A DNA stretch of 64,000 nucleotides from Microbispora hainanensis. Lineage in GTDB: Bacteria > Actinomycetota > Actinomycetes > Streptosporangiales > Streptosporangiaceae. The stretch spans positions 8,737,665-8,801,664 of the forward strand of contig NZ_CP108086.1 in NCBI RefSeq assembly GCF_036186745.1. The letters run 5' to 3'. Of the stretch, positions 24,123 through 30,602 are shown piece by piece (the stretch's first letter is position 1; the number at the start of each line of letters is the position of its first letter). Under the pieces are notes generated by a model, which did not search any database, was not told where the DNA came from, and saw only the letters and a program-made list of their open reading frames with translations. Both the position numbers and the translations under genes were made by a program.

Positions 24123-25112
24123 TCAGTACTTACGGTTGGGCAGAGCCTCCGCGGCCTGCTCCTGGGTGAAGGTGGTCTCCTCGGTGACCACCCGCTGGGG
24201 CACCTGCTCGCCGGCGACGACCTTCTTGGCGAGGTCCATCAGCTGGGTGCCGAGCAGCGGGGAGCACTCGACGATGAAGTTGATCTTGCCGTCGGCGAGG
24301 GCCTGCATGCCGTCGTGCACCGCGTCGACAGTGATGATCTTGATGTCCTTGCCCGGGACCTTGCCCGCGCCCTCGATCGCCTCGATGGCGCCGAGGCCCA
24401 TGTCGTCGTTGTGCGCGTACAGCACGTCGATGTCGGGGTTGGACTTCAGGAAGGCCTCCATGACCTCCTTGCCCTTGGCGCGGGTGAAGTCGCCGCTCTG
24501 CGAAGCGATGATCTTGAACTTCGGATCGGCGGAGATGACCTCCTGGAACCCGGACTTGCGGTCGTTGGCGGGCGCGGAGCCGGTGGTGCCCTCAAGCTGG
24601 ACGATGTTCACGTCGTCCTTGCTGTCCTTGTACTGGTCGACCAGCCACTGACCGGCCTTCTTGCCCTCCTCGACGAAGTCGGAGCCGAGGAAGGTCTTGT
24701 ACAGGCTGGTGTCCTTGGAGTCCACGGCCCGGTCGGTGAGGATGACCGGGATCTTCGCGTTCTGGGCCTCCTTGAGCACGGTGTCCCAGCCCGACTCGAC
24801 GACCGGCGAGAAGGCGATCACGTCGACCTTCTGCTGGATGTAGGACCGGATCGCCTTGATCTGGTTCTCCTGCTTCTGCTGCGCGTCGGAGAACTTCAGC
24901 TCGACTCCGGCGGCCTTCGCGGCCTCCTGGATGTCCTTGGTGTTGGCGGTGCGCCAACCGCTTTCCGCGCCGACCTGGGCGAAGCCCATCACGAGCTTGC
25001 CGTCGTCGGCGCCGCCGCCGACGGACGAGTCGCCGCCGTCGCTGCTGCTGCAACCGGCCATCGTCAGGGCCGTGGCACCGGCCAGGATCAGTGCCGAGAA
25101 CCTCTTCAACAC
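24123..25112 (-). CDS. ytfQ: Sugar-binding lipoprotein (YtfQ-like)
   Basis: The product has 329 residues from a GTG start. The signal peptide ends in the lipobox LTMAGC, followed by a Ser/Gly/Asp-rich linker. The mature fold has VMGFAQVGAESGWRTANTKD, PVVESGWDTVLKEAQNAKIP, VILTDRAVD and YAHNDDMGLGAIEAIEGAGK, all typical of YtfQ. It is the first gene of the long transport and catabolic run and has a fully palindromic operator 21 bases upstream of its start. Confidence 0.92.
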   Translation of the reverse strand: MLKRFSALILAGATALTMAGCSSSDGGDSSVGGGADDGKLVMGFAQVGAESGWRTANTKDIQEAAKAAGVELKFSDAQQKQENQIKAIRSYIQQKVDVIAFSPVVESGWDTVLKEAQNAKIPVILTDRAVDSKDTSLYKTFLGSDFVEEGKKAGQWLVDQYKDSKDDVNIVQLEGTTGSAPANDRKSGFQEVISADPKFKIIASQSGDFTRAKGKEVMEAFLKSNPDIDVLYAHNDDMGLGAIEAIEGAGKVPGKDIKIITVDAVHDGMQALADGKINFIVECSPLLGTQLMDLAKKVVAGEQVPQRVVTEETTFTQEQAAEALPNRKY

Positions 25113-25132
25113 TTGGGGGGGATCCTTTCTAA

Positions 25133-25146
25133 AGTTAGCGCTAACA
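25133..25146. promoter_or_regulatory. LacI-type operator before ytfQ-like gene
   Basis: AGTTAGCGCTAACA contains a perfect 12-bp palindrome (25134-25145) with the central CG pair seen in LacI-family operators. It lies between the lacI-type gene stop and the binding-protein start, the expected site for inducer-responsive repression of the transport and araBDA run. Confidence 0.7.
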
Positions 25147-25187
25147 CCTTGGGCGCAGCGCTGCTCATCCAATGTGTTTCCGTACGG

Positions 25188-26207
25188 CTAGCGCGCGGCC
25201 GTGCTTCCCCTGAGCACGAACTGGGGAGGCACGACGAGACGCTCGTGGGGCAGCGCCTCGCCCGACTCGATCTGCCGGAGCAGCACGTCGATGCTGCGCC
25301 TGCCTACGGCCCCGAAGTCCTGTCGGATGGTGGTGAGCGGCGGGGAGAAGAACTCCGACTCAGGGATGTCGTCGAAGCCCACGATGCTGATCTGCTCGGG
25401 TACCTTCACCCCCTCCTCCGTGAACGCGCGCAGAAGGCCGAGTGCCATCTGGTCATTGGCGACGAACACCGCGGTGACGTCGCCGGCCATCGCGGCGAGC
25501 TCCTTGCCGGCCCGGTAGCCCGAACGCGGGCTCCAGTCGCCGGTCAGCATGCCGGGAATGGGCCGCCCCGCGGCGGTCAGAACCGCGCGCCAGCCCTCGA
25601 TGCGCCCCTCGGCCTCCAGCCAGTCCGCCGGGCCGCTGACATGCCAGACGGTCTCGTGCCCGAGGTCGAGCAGGTGCGAGGTCGCCAGCCTGGCGCCCTC
25701 CACCTGGTCGACGCTCACCACGGAGACCTCGCCCTGATGCCAGCCCTCGACGGCCACGGCGGGCATGCCCGCCGGCAGGTCGTCGAGCGCCCGCGCCGCC
25801 GACCGCTGCGGGGCGACGACGACGATGCCGTCCACACCTTGCTCGGCGAGGTAGCCGATCGCGTCGTTGACCCCGGCCCTGTCGATGGTCCGAAGGCTCA
25901 CGATGCTGACGAAGTAACCGGCGTCCCGTGCCGCCTGCTCGATTCCGTATACCGTGCTCGCCGGGCCGTACAGCGTCGTGTCGAAGCTGACCACGCCCAG
26001 CGTGCGCGAGTGCTTGGTGACCAGGGCCCGGGCGACGAGGTTGCGACGATAACCGAGCTGGTCGATGGCCCGCATGACCCGGGTGCGGGTCTCGGCGCGG
26101 ACGTTCGGATGGTCGTTGAGCACCCGCGAGACCGTCTGATGCGACACTCCGGCCAGCCTGGCCACGTCGGCCATGACGGGCGGGCGACGGTCGACGTTGG
26201 GTCCCAC
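25188..26207 (-). CDS. LacI-family repressor of the sugar locus, paralogue 1
   Basis: The product has 339 residues. The N-terminal helix-turn-helix (about 10-32) reads MADVARLAGVSHQTVSRVLN. The sugar-binding core shows LGVVSFDTTLYGPASTVYGI, VDGIVVVAPQRSA, VWHVSGPADW, VTAVFVANDQMALGLL and ISIVGFDDIPESEFFSPPLT. The GTG at 26207 is chosen because GAGAGGAG lies just upstream. It heads the left-pointing sugar genes and has an operator inside its own promoter, so it is probably autoregulated. An inducer such as L-arabinose is inferred from context. Confidence 0.92.
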   Translation of the reverse strand: MGPNVDRRPPVMADVARLAGVSHQTVSRVLNDHPNVRAETRTRVMRAIDQLGYRRNLVARALVTKHSRTLGVVSFDTTLYGPASTVYGIEQAARDAGYFVSIVSLRTIDRAGVNDAIGYLAEQGVDGIVVVAPQRSAARALDDLPAGMPAVAVEGWHQGEVSVVSVDQVEGARLATSHLLDLGHETVWHVSGPADWLEAEGRIEGWRAVLTAAGRPIPGMLTGDWSPRSGYRAGKELAAMAGDVTAVFVANDQMALGLLRAFTEEGVKVPEQISIVGFDDIPESEFFSPPLTTIRQDFGAVGRRSIDVLLRQIESGEALPHERLVVPPQFVLRGSTAAR

Positions 26208-26236
26208 TGGTGCTCCTCTCAACTGCTTGGGAAGAC

Positions 26237-26264
26237 TGTGAGCGTTAACACGACCCTCCGTCAA
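26237..26264 (-). promoter_or_regulatory. Promoter and operator of lacI paralogue 1
   Basis: On the minus strand a -35 TTGACG (26259-26264) is followed by the operator TGTTAACGCTCACA (26237-26250), which occupies the spacer and reaches the expected -10. A repressor there would block RNA polymerase directly. The same 14-mer recurs at araB. Confidence 0.6.
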
Positions 26265-26316
26265 GGCGATGAGGGATTACGGTCCGGTCACACCGACACA
26301 TCCTGGTAACACGCTA

Positions 26317-26407
26317 TTGACGGACATGTCGCATAGCCCTTAACTGATGGCCGAATCCCCGTTGTTAGCGCTCACTTTGCAACCATCTCGTAATGAGAAC
26401 GTTAACA
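26317..26407 (+). promoter_or_regulatory. Rightward promoter with two operators leading into a gene remnant
   Basis: TTGACG (26317-26322) and TTAACT (26340-26345) are 17 bp apart. Two operators follow: TGTTAGCGCTCACT (26363-26376) and TGAGAACGTTAACA (26394-26407, 12 of 14 matches to the 26237 site). The ATG of the remnant is at 26428. The arrangement fits a sugar-inducible promoter for a gene now lost. Confidence 0.5.
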
Positions 26408-26427
26408 GCACCCGGAGTGCCCCTCGA

Positions 26428-26626
26428 ATGAGCAGAAAGGCCTGGCCACCGGCCTTATCGGCGGCCATCGTGAGCGGCGTCGTCAGCGCCGTCGTCCTGG
26501 GTCCAGGCGTCCAGGGTCACCGCCGCGCCGGATGTCGAGCAGGTCGGCCTGTTCGCGCTGTCCGCACTGTCCGCGCGGAACGGCACGCCGATCGCGGCCG
26601 GCGCGGCGGCCTCCTTCAGGGCCTGA
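26428..26626 (+). pseudogene. Remnant of a small or truncated secreted protein
   Basis: From ATG 26428 the frame reads MSRKAWPPALSAAIVSGVVS then AVVLG, a signal-peptide-like start. Near 26510 the coding character jumps one frame, to VTAAPDVEQVGLFALSALSA and NGTPIAAGAAASFRA, ending at a TGA at 26624-26626 inside the 3' end of the convergent second lacI gene. G/C third-position bias supports both parts. I infer the N-terminal fragment of an exported protein, with the rest deleted. The function cannot be told, though a sugar-inducible extracellular enzyme would suit the context. Confidence 0.35.
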
Positions 26627-27674
26627 CGCCGGTGCTCTCCCGCACCACGAGCTCGGGCTCCACCATGCGCCGCGCCTCGCCCTCCACCCCGGCGATGCAG
26701 TCCAGCAGGAGCTGGAACGCCTGCCGGCCGACCTCGCCGAAGTTCTGCCGCACGGTGGTCAGCGGCGGCCAGAAGTAGGCCGCCTCGGGGACGTCGTCGA
26801 ACCCGACGACGCTCACGTCGTCGGGGACCCGCCTGCCCGCCTCCCGCAGGGCCCGCAGCACGCCCATCGCCATGTGGTCGTTGGCCACGAAGACCGCCGT
26901 CACCTCGGGCTCACGGGCGAGCCGCTTGCCGATCTCGTAGCCGGAGTGGGCGGTCCAGTCGCCGACCAGCGGCTCGGGCACCTCCCTGCCCTCCGCCTCC
27001 AGCGCCGACCGCCAGCCTGCCACCCGGCCGTTCGCGTCGATCCAGTTGGGCGGGCCCGACAGGTGCCAGACCGTACGGTGACCCAGACTGAGCAGATGGC
27101 GGGTGGCGCGGGCGGCACCGGCGTACTGGTCCACCGCCGCGACCGGCACCGGCACCGGCAGGTCCGTTCCGCCGCCGACGTCGACCACCGGGAGCCCCTG
27201 GGGAAGGTGGCGCAGCCCCTCGGCGGCCGACTCGTGCGGCGCGACGACGATGACGCCGTCCACGGACTGGGACCGCAGGCGGTCGATGCCCCGGGTGATC
27301 CAGCTTCGGTTGAGCGCGGGCAGGCTGGCGATGCTGACCAGGTAGTCGCTGTCCCTTGCCGCCTGCTCGATGCCGAAGAGCGTGGAGGCCGGGCCGTACA
27401 GGGTGGTGTCGAAGCAGACGACCCCCAGCACACCCGAGCGGCCGGTCACGAGGACCCGCGCCGCCGAGTTGGGCCGGTAGTCGAGCTCGCGGACCGCCGC
27501 GAGGACGCGCGCCCGGGTCTCCGGGCGCACCTTCTCCGGAGCGTTCAGCACTCTCGACACCGTCATCGCCGACACTCCTGCCAGCTCCGCGACGTCCTCC
27601 ATGACCGCCGCCTTCGGGCGTTCGGTCGGGCTCTCTCCAGGCCGGACCTTCGTCATCCGCCGCGCCCCGCTCAT
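26616..27674 (-). CDS. LacI-family repressor, paralogue 2
   Basis: The product has 352 residues. The helix-turn-helix reads MEDVAELAGVSAMTVSRVLN. The core repeats many blocks of paralogue 1 (FDTTLYGPAST, GIEQAARD, VWHLSGP, VTAVFVANDHMAMG, VVGFDDVPEA), so the two arose by duplication. The ATG at 27674 is used, with AGGAAA upstream; a second ATG six codons later is possible. Two operator-like 14-mers lie upstream. The effector may be the same sugar or a related one. Confidence 0.9.
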   Translation of the reverse strand: MSGARRMTKVRPGESPTERPKAAVMEDVAELAGVSAMTVSRVLNAPEKVRPETRARVLAAVRELDYRPNSAARVLVTGRSGVLGVVCFDTTLYGPASTLFGIEQAARDSDYLVSIASLPALNRSWITRGIDRLRSQSVDGVIVVAPHESAAEGLRHLPQGLPVVDVGGGTDLPVPVPVAAVDQYAGAARATRHLLSLGHRTVWHLSGPPNWIDANGRVAGWRSALEAEGREVPEPLVGDWTAHSGYEIGKRLAREPEVTAVFVANDHMAMGVLRALREAGRRVPDDVSVVGFDDVPEAAYFWPPLTTVRQNFGEVGRQAFQLLLDCIAGVEGEARRMVEPELVVRESTGVRP

Positions 27675-27693
27675 TCTGGTCAGGTTTCCTGAG

Positions 27694-27707
27694 TGATTGC
27701 GATAACA
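27694..27707. promoter_or_regulatory. Operator-like site 20 bp upstream of lacI paralogue 2
   Basis: TGATTGCGATAACA matches the consensus TGTTAGCGCTAACA at 11 of 14 positions and keeps the central CG. Its place close to the start fits autoregulation. Confidence 0.45.
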
Positions 27708-27802
27708 GCGGGCCGCGCCACCACAACGGTGATCACTGTGCGTCACGAGCCCGGTGAGGAACGTTCCGCCTGGCGACCACGTGTGCGCACGTGCCCAGCT
27801 CA

Positions 27803-27816
27803 TGGTATCGCTAACA
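27803..27816. promoter_or_regulatory. Operator-like site at the EamA stop, upstream of lacI paralogue 2
   Basis: TGGTATCGCTAACA matches the locus consensus at 12 of 14 positions with the central CG. It overlaps the stop codon of the EamA gene. With the site at 27694 the spacing is 109 bp, which would allow looping between two repressor dimers. Confidence 0.45.
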
Positions 27817-28707
27817 GCTCCCGCTCCCCTTGTGTTGGTGCGGAGCGTCACGAAGTTCCCCCCTGGCGAGCCAGGCGAGGGCGCACAGGAGCACCATCGC
27901 CCCGCCCACCTGTACGGTGGACATCCTCTCCCCCAGCAGCACGATGCCGATGACGGCGGCGACGAGTGGTTCGAGCAGGGAGAGGACCGCCGCCGTGGTG
28001 CCGCCGACGACGCGCAGCCCCGCGAAGAACAGCCCGTACGCGAGGGCCGTCGGCACGGCCGCCAGATAGCCGAGCAGCAGCACGCTGGTCACCATGCTGG
28101 TCACGGTGTGCCCGGCGGGCAGCAGCCCCCCGGACGCGGCGAGCGGCAGCAGGCAGGCCGCGCCCCCGGCGAACCCCCACACTGCCACGCCGTCGGCGGG
28201 CATCCGGCGGGTCGTGAGGGTGACGCAGGAGTAGGCCGCCGCAGACAGCAGCGAGTAGCCGGCTCCGGCCGGGGTGACGGTCTGCGCGCCGCCCGTGAGC
28301 ATGGCGAGACCCGCGACGGCGAGCGCGGCGCACCCGAGGCCGGTGCGGCCCAGCCGTTCGCCCAGAAAGATCCGGCCGCCGGCCGCCACCAGGAGCGGAG
28401 CCGCGCCCATCGTGATCATGGTGGCGACCGCGACACCGGCCTCGGCGATGGCCGCGAAGTAGGCCGCCTGGCACACCGCCATCGCCGGGCCGACGAGCAG
28501 CACCACCCGCCAGGAGGGCCGGCTGCGGGCGACGGCGAGCAGGAGCACCGCGCCGCAGGCGAAGCGCCAGAACGACACGGCGACGGGACTCAGCTGTCCC
28601 GCACCGTGCAGCAGCGCCCCCGCCGCTCCCCCGGTTCCCCAGGCGACCGCGGCGGTGGACACGTAGACAAGGCCCTGCCGTACGGACAGGGCTGGAGCAT
28701 GGTTCAT
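27811..28707 (-). CDS. EamA/DMT family transporter
   Basis: The product has 298 residues and about ten membrane segments in two EamA repeats (AVAWGTGGAAGALLHGAG; AAYSCVTLTTRRMPADG). GLFFAGLRVVGGTTAAVLSL and EPLVAAVIGIVLLGER are typical family ends. These transporters mostly export small metabolites or amino acids; the substrate is unknown. A Shine-Dalgarno GGAGAG precedes the ATG at 28707 and is itself one arm of a long-range inverted repeat in a structured leader with an 11-codon upstream ORF, so translation is probably regulated. Confidence 0.87.
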   Translation of the reverse strand: MNHAPALSVRQGLVYVSTAAVAWGTGGAAGALLHGAGQLSPVAVSFWRFACGAVLLLAVARSRPSWRVVLLVGPAMAVCQAAYFAAIAEAGVAVATMITMGAAPLLVAAGGRIFLGERLGRTGLGCAALAVAGLAMLTGGAQTVTPAGAGYSLLSAAAYSCVTLTTRRMPADGVAVWGFAGGAACLLPLAASGGLLPAGHTVTSMVTSVLLLGYLAAVPTALAYGLFFAGLRVVGGTTAAVLSLLEPLVAAVIGIVLLGERMSTVQVGGAMVLLCALAWLARGELRDAPHQHKGSGSC

Positions 28708-28710
28708 CGA

Positions 28711-28838
28711 CGTCTCTCCAGTGAGGTGGGCCCGATTCCCGCAGGCGGGCAGGGGCCACCGGCCGGGCCGCCCAGGCCCGGCTCACCGGATGGCGCCGCC
28801 CGCTAGCGGGCGGGGGGTGGAGAGACGATCAATGTCAC
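28711..28838 (-). promoter_or_regulatory. Structured 5' leader that can hide the EamA ribosome-binding site
   Basis: In the minus-strand RNA, CGUCUCUCCA (28827 down to 28818) is perfectly complementary to UGGAGAGACG (28720 down to 28711), which contains the EamA Shine-Dalgarno. Between them lie an 18-base palindrome around the upstream-ORF stop (28796-28813) and an 8-bp hairpin (28762-28782). Pairing of the distant arms would block ribosome entry. A translating ribosome on the upstream ORF would cover the 5' arm and free the site. A weak -10 (TACGGT, 28845-28850) suggests transcription starts near the upstream-ORF start. Confidence 0.55.
28803..28838 (-). CDS. Possible leader peptide MTLIVSPPPAR before EamA gene
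   Basis: A GTG-initiated 11-codon ORF encodes MTLIVSPPPAR and ends with TAG in the loop of a strong palindrome. Codons 5-7 (Val, Ser, first Pro) together with the last base of codon 4 form the arm that can pair with the EamA Shine-Dalgarno. Codons 7-9 are three prolines, a sequence known to slow ribosomes. The transcript would be leaderless or nearly so. It could act as a sensor of translation state; no homologue search was possible. Confidence 0.45.
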   Translation of the reverse strand: MTLIVSPPPAR

Positions 28839-28933
28839 GCGGGCACCGTAACGTGTCCGCACGGCCGTCCGCATCACCATTTGGGCACTTTCGGGGGTGC
28901 CGGTGCGCGTGACGGGACGCGGAAGGCTTAGTC

Positions 28934-29737
28934 TTACATCGTGGCAGCCCGAGGCGAGGTCAGGTCGCCTCGGGCTGTCCGCTTCACGAAGCCGAGGATG
29001 CGCGACCAGGCGTCGGCGCAGGCCTCCGCGAGCTCCGGGCGGCCCAGCTCGAAGAAGCTGTGCGGCGCTCCCGGATAGGTGACGAACTCGTGCGCCACCC
29101 CGGCGCCCTCCAGCGCCTCATCGAACGCGCTCACCACCTCGGCGGAGATGCCCTCGTCCGCGCCGCCGAACAGGCCCAGGATCGGCCCGCGCAGCTCGCC
29201 CGCCGTCTGGGTGGGGCCGGGGTTGCCGAAGAGCACGTCCGGATATCCGTAGAGACCGATCACCCCGGCGAATCCGAAGGCGGGCCTGGCCGTCATGAAC
29301 GCGAGCCTCCCGCCGAAGCAGAAGCCGAGGGACACCACGTCCTCACCTCCTTCGGCCCGCAGGTGCGCGGCGCCGGCGGCGATGTCGGCGAACAGCCCGT
29401 CCCGGTGCGCCTTGCCCAGGTGCTCCATGAAGGGGAAGTCATCGGGCCTCGGATCGGTCCCGGCCGTACGCCCGAAATAGTCGATGGCGAGCGCGGTGTG
29501 GCCCTGCTCGGCGAGCCGTTCGGTGAGGCGCTCGTAGAACCCCGACAAACCGCGATTGTCCGGTAGGACGAGCACCGCGGAGCCGGACACCCGGCCGGGA
29601 CGGGACAGGAAGGCCGCGAAGTTCGCGCCGTCGGCCGAGGTCAGCACGATGCGTTCGGACGTGACGGTCGTGATCGGAGAACCGCAGACGGGCGGCACGG
29701 CGTCGGGCTCGTAACACACGGGCGATATGCCTTTCAT
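28934..29737 (-). CDS. Dienelactone hydrolase family protein
   Basis: The product has 267 residues with an alpha/beta-hydrolase fold. VVSLGFCFGGRLAFM carries the Cys nucleophile in the G-x-C-x-G elbow of dienelactone hydrolases. VLPDNRGLSGFYERLTERLA comes before it, and the catalytic His is in YPGAPHSFFEL. An N-terminal extension of about 27 residues (CYEPDAVPPVCG) precedes the core, as in many actinobacterial members. The substrate is unknown. The gene is not part of an aromatic catabolic cluster here. Confidence 0.88.
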   Translation of the reverse strand: MKGISPVCYEPDAVPPVCGSPITTVTSERIVLTSADGANFAAFLSRPGRVSGSAVLVLPDNRGLSGFYERLTERLAEQGHTALAIDYFGRTAGTDPRPDDFPFMEHLGKAHRDGLFADIAAGAAHLRAEGGEDVVSLGFCFGGRLAFMTARPAFGFAGVIGLYGYPDVLFGNPGPTQTAGELRGPILGLFGGADEGISAEVVSAFDEALEGAGVAHEFVTYPGAPHSFFELGRPELAEACADAWSRILGFVKRTARGDLTSPRAATM

Positions 29738-29824
29738 TGAGATTGGCGGATACGCCCGTGAGGCTACAATATATCTCGTCCATCATATCAGGACAAAATA
29801 AATTTCCGATTTCTCGGAAATAAC

Positions 29825-29853
29825 AGGCCTGTCTCCTTTCGGGAGACGGGCCT
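29825..29853 (-). terminator. Terminator after SRPBCC gene
   Basis: A 12-bp stem with one G-U pair (AGGCCTGTCTCC against GGAGACGGGCCT) and a 5-base loop lies 12 bases after the SRPBCC stop. The minus strand continues into GTTATTTCC. The position fits an intrinsic terminator. Confidence 0.65.
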
Positions 29854-29865
29854 GACTGCATCGGA

Positions 29866-30534
29866 TCAGATCACCGGACCGGGCGTGTCCCGCGGCGGCA
29901 CCGGACCGGTGCCGGGAGCGGGGCCCGTGCCGGGAGCGGGCGGGACCGGGCCGGTGCCGGGCGGCGGCAGCGGCGTCTCGCGCGGATACTCGGGGTTCAC
30001 GGTGCGGGGCGGCATCGGCTCGCCGATGTCATAACCCGTGCCGCCGGCGCCGGGAGCGCGGCCCGTGTCGTCCTGCTGGTGCGGGCCGGGGACCTCGCCG
30101 CGCCAGCCGCCGGTCTCGCCGCCGCGCGTCTCGATGAACGTCTTGAAACGCTCCAGGTCGCCCTTGACCCGCATGCGGACGATCTGCAGGGCGTCGGCCG
30201 CCTTCTCCAGGAAGCCCTCGGGGTCGTACTCCATCTGCAGCGTGGCGCGCGTCGTGTCGCCGCCGATCCGGTGGAAGGTCACGACGCCGGCCTGCCGCGG
30301 CGTGTCCACCGAGCGCCAGGCCACCCTCTCGTCGGGGTGCTGCTCGGTGATCTCCGCCTCGAACTCGCGGCGGACGCCCGCGATCTCGACGACCCAGTCG
30401 GTGCGCGTGTCGCCGATCTGCTTGACCGACTCCACGCCCTCCATGAACTCCGGGAAGCTCTCGAACTGCGTCCACTGGTTGTACGCCGTGTGGATCGGGA
30501 CATTCACGTCGACTGACTGCTCGATCGAGCTCAT
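29866..30534 (-). CDS. SRPBCC (polyketide cyclase/START-like) family protein with Pro/Gly tail
   Basis: The product has 222 residues. Residues 1-150 fit the actinobacterial SRPBCC group: SSIEQSVDVNVPIHTAYNQW, FPEFMEGVESVKQIGDTRTD, MEYDPEGFLEKAADALQIVR. The fold makes a hydrophobic pocket; no catalytic residues are evident and the ligand is unknown. The C-terminal 60-70 residues are Pro/Gly-rich repeats (GTGPVPPAPGTGPAPGTGP), presumably disordered. GAGAAGGAG stands before the ATG at 30534. Confidence 0.82.
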   Translation of the reverse strand: MSSIEQSVDVNVPIHTAYNQWTQFESFPEFMEGVESVKQIGDTRTDWVVEIAGVRREFEAEITEQHPDERVAWRSVDTPRQAGVVTFHRIGGDTTRATLQMEYDPEGFLEKAADALQIVRMRVKGDLERFKTFIETRGGETGGWRGEVPGPHQQDDTGRAPGAGGTGYDIGEPMPPRTVNPEYPRETPLPPPGTGPVPPAPGTGPAPGTGPVPPRDTPGPVI

Positions 30535-30602
30535 GCCTTCTCCTTCTCTCGTGGGTTGCCGCACTACGCCTGCCCTGAGAGATGGAGGTAAACCCGGCGG
30601 CC

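Noticed and set aside
21550..26309. Long plus-strand open frames opposite the ytf-like genes and the lacI gene
   Set aside because: Antisense shadows of well-supported genes on the minus strand.
28705..28850. EamA leader as a known SAM, TPP, cobalamin, FMN, ZTP or fluoride riboswitch
   Set aside because: I compared the RNA by eye with the conserved cores of these classes and found no match; an unknown class remains possible.
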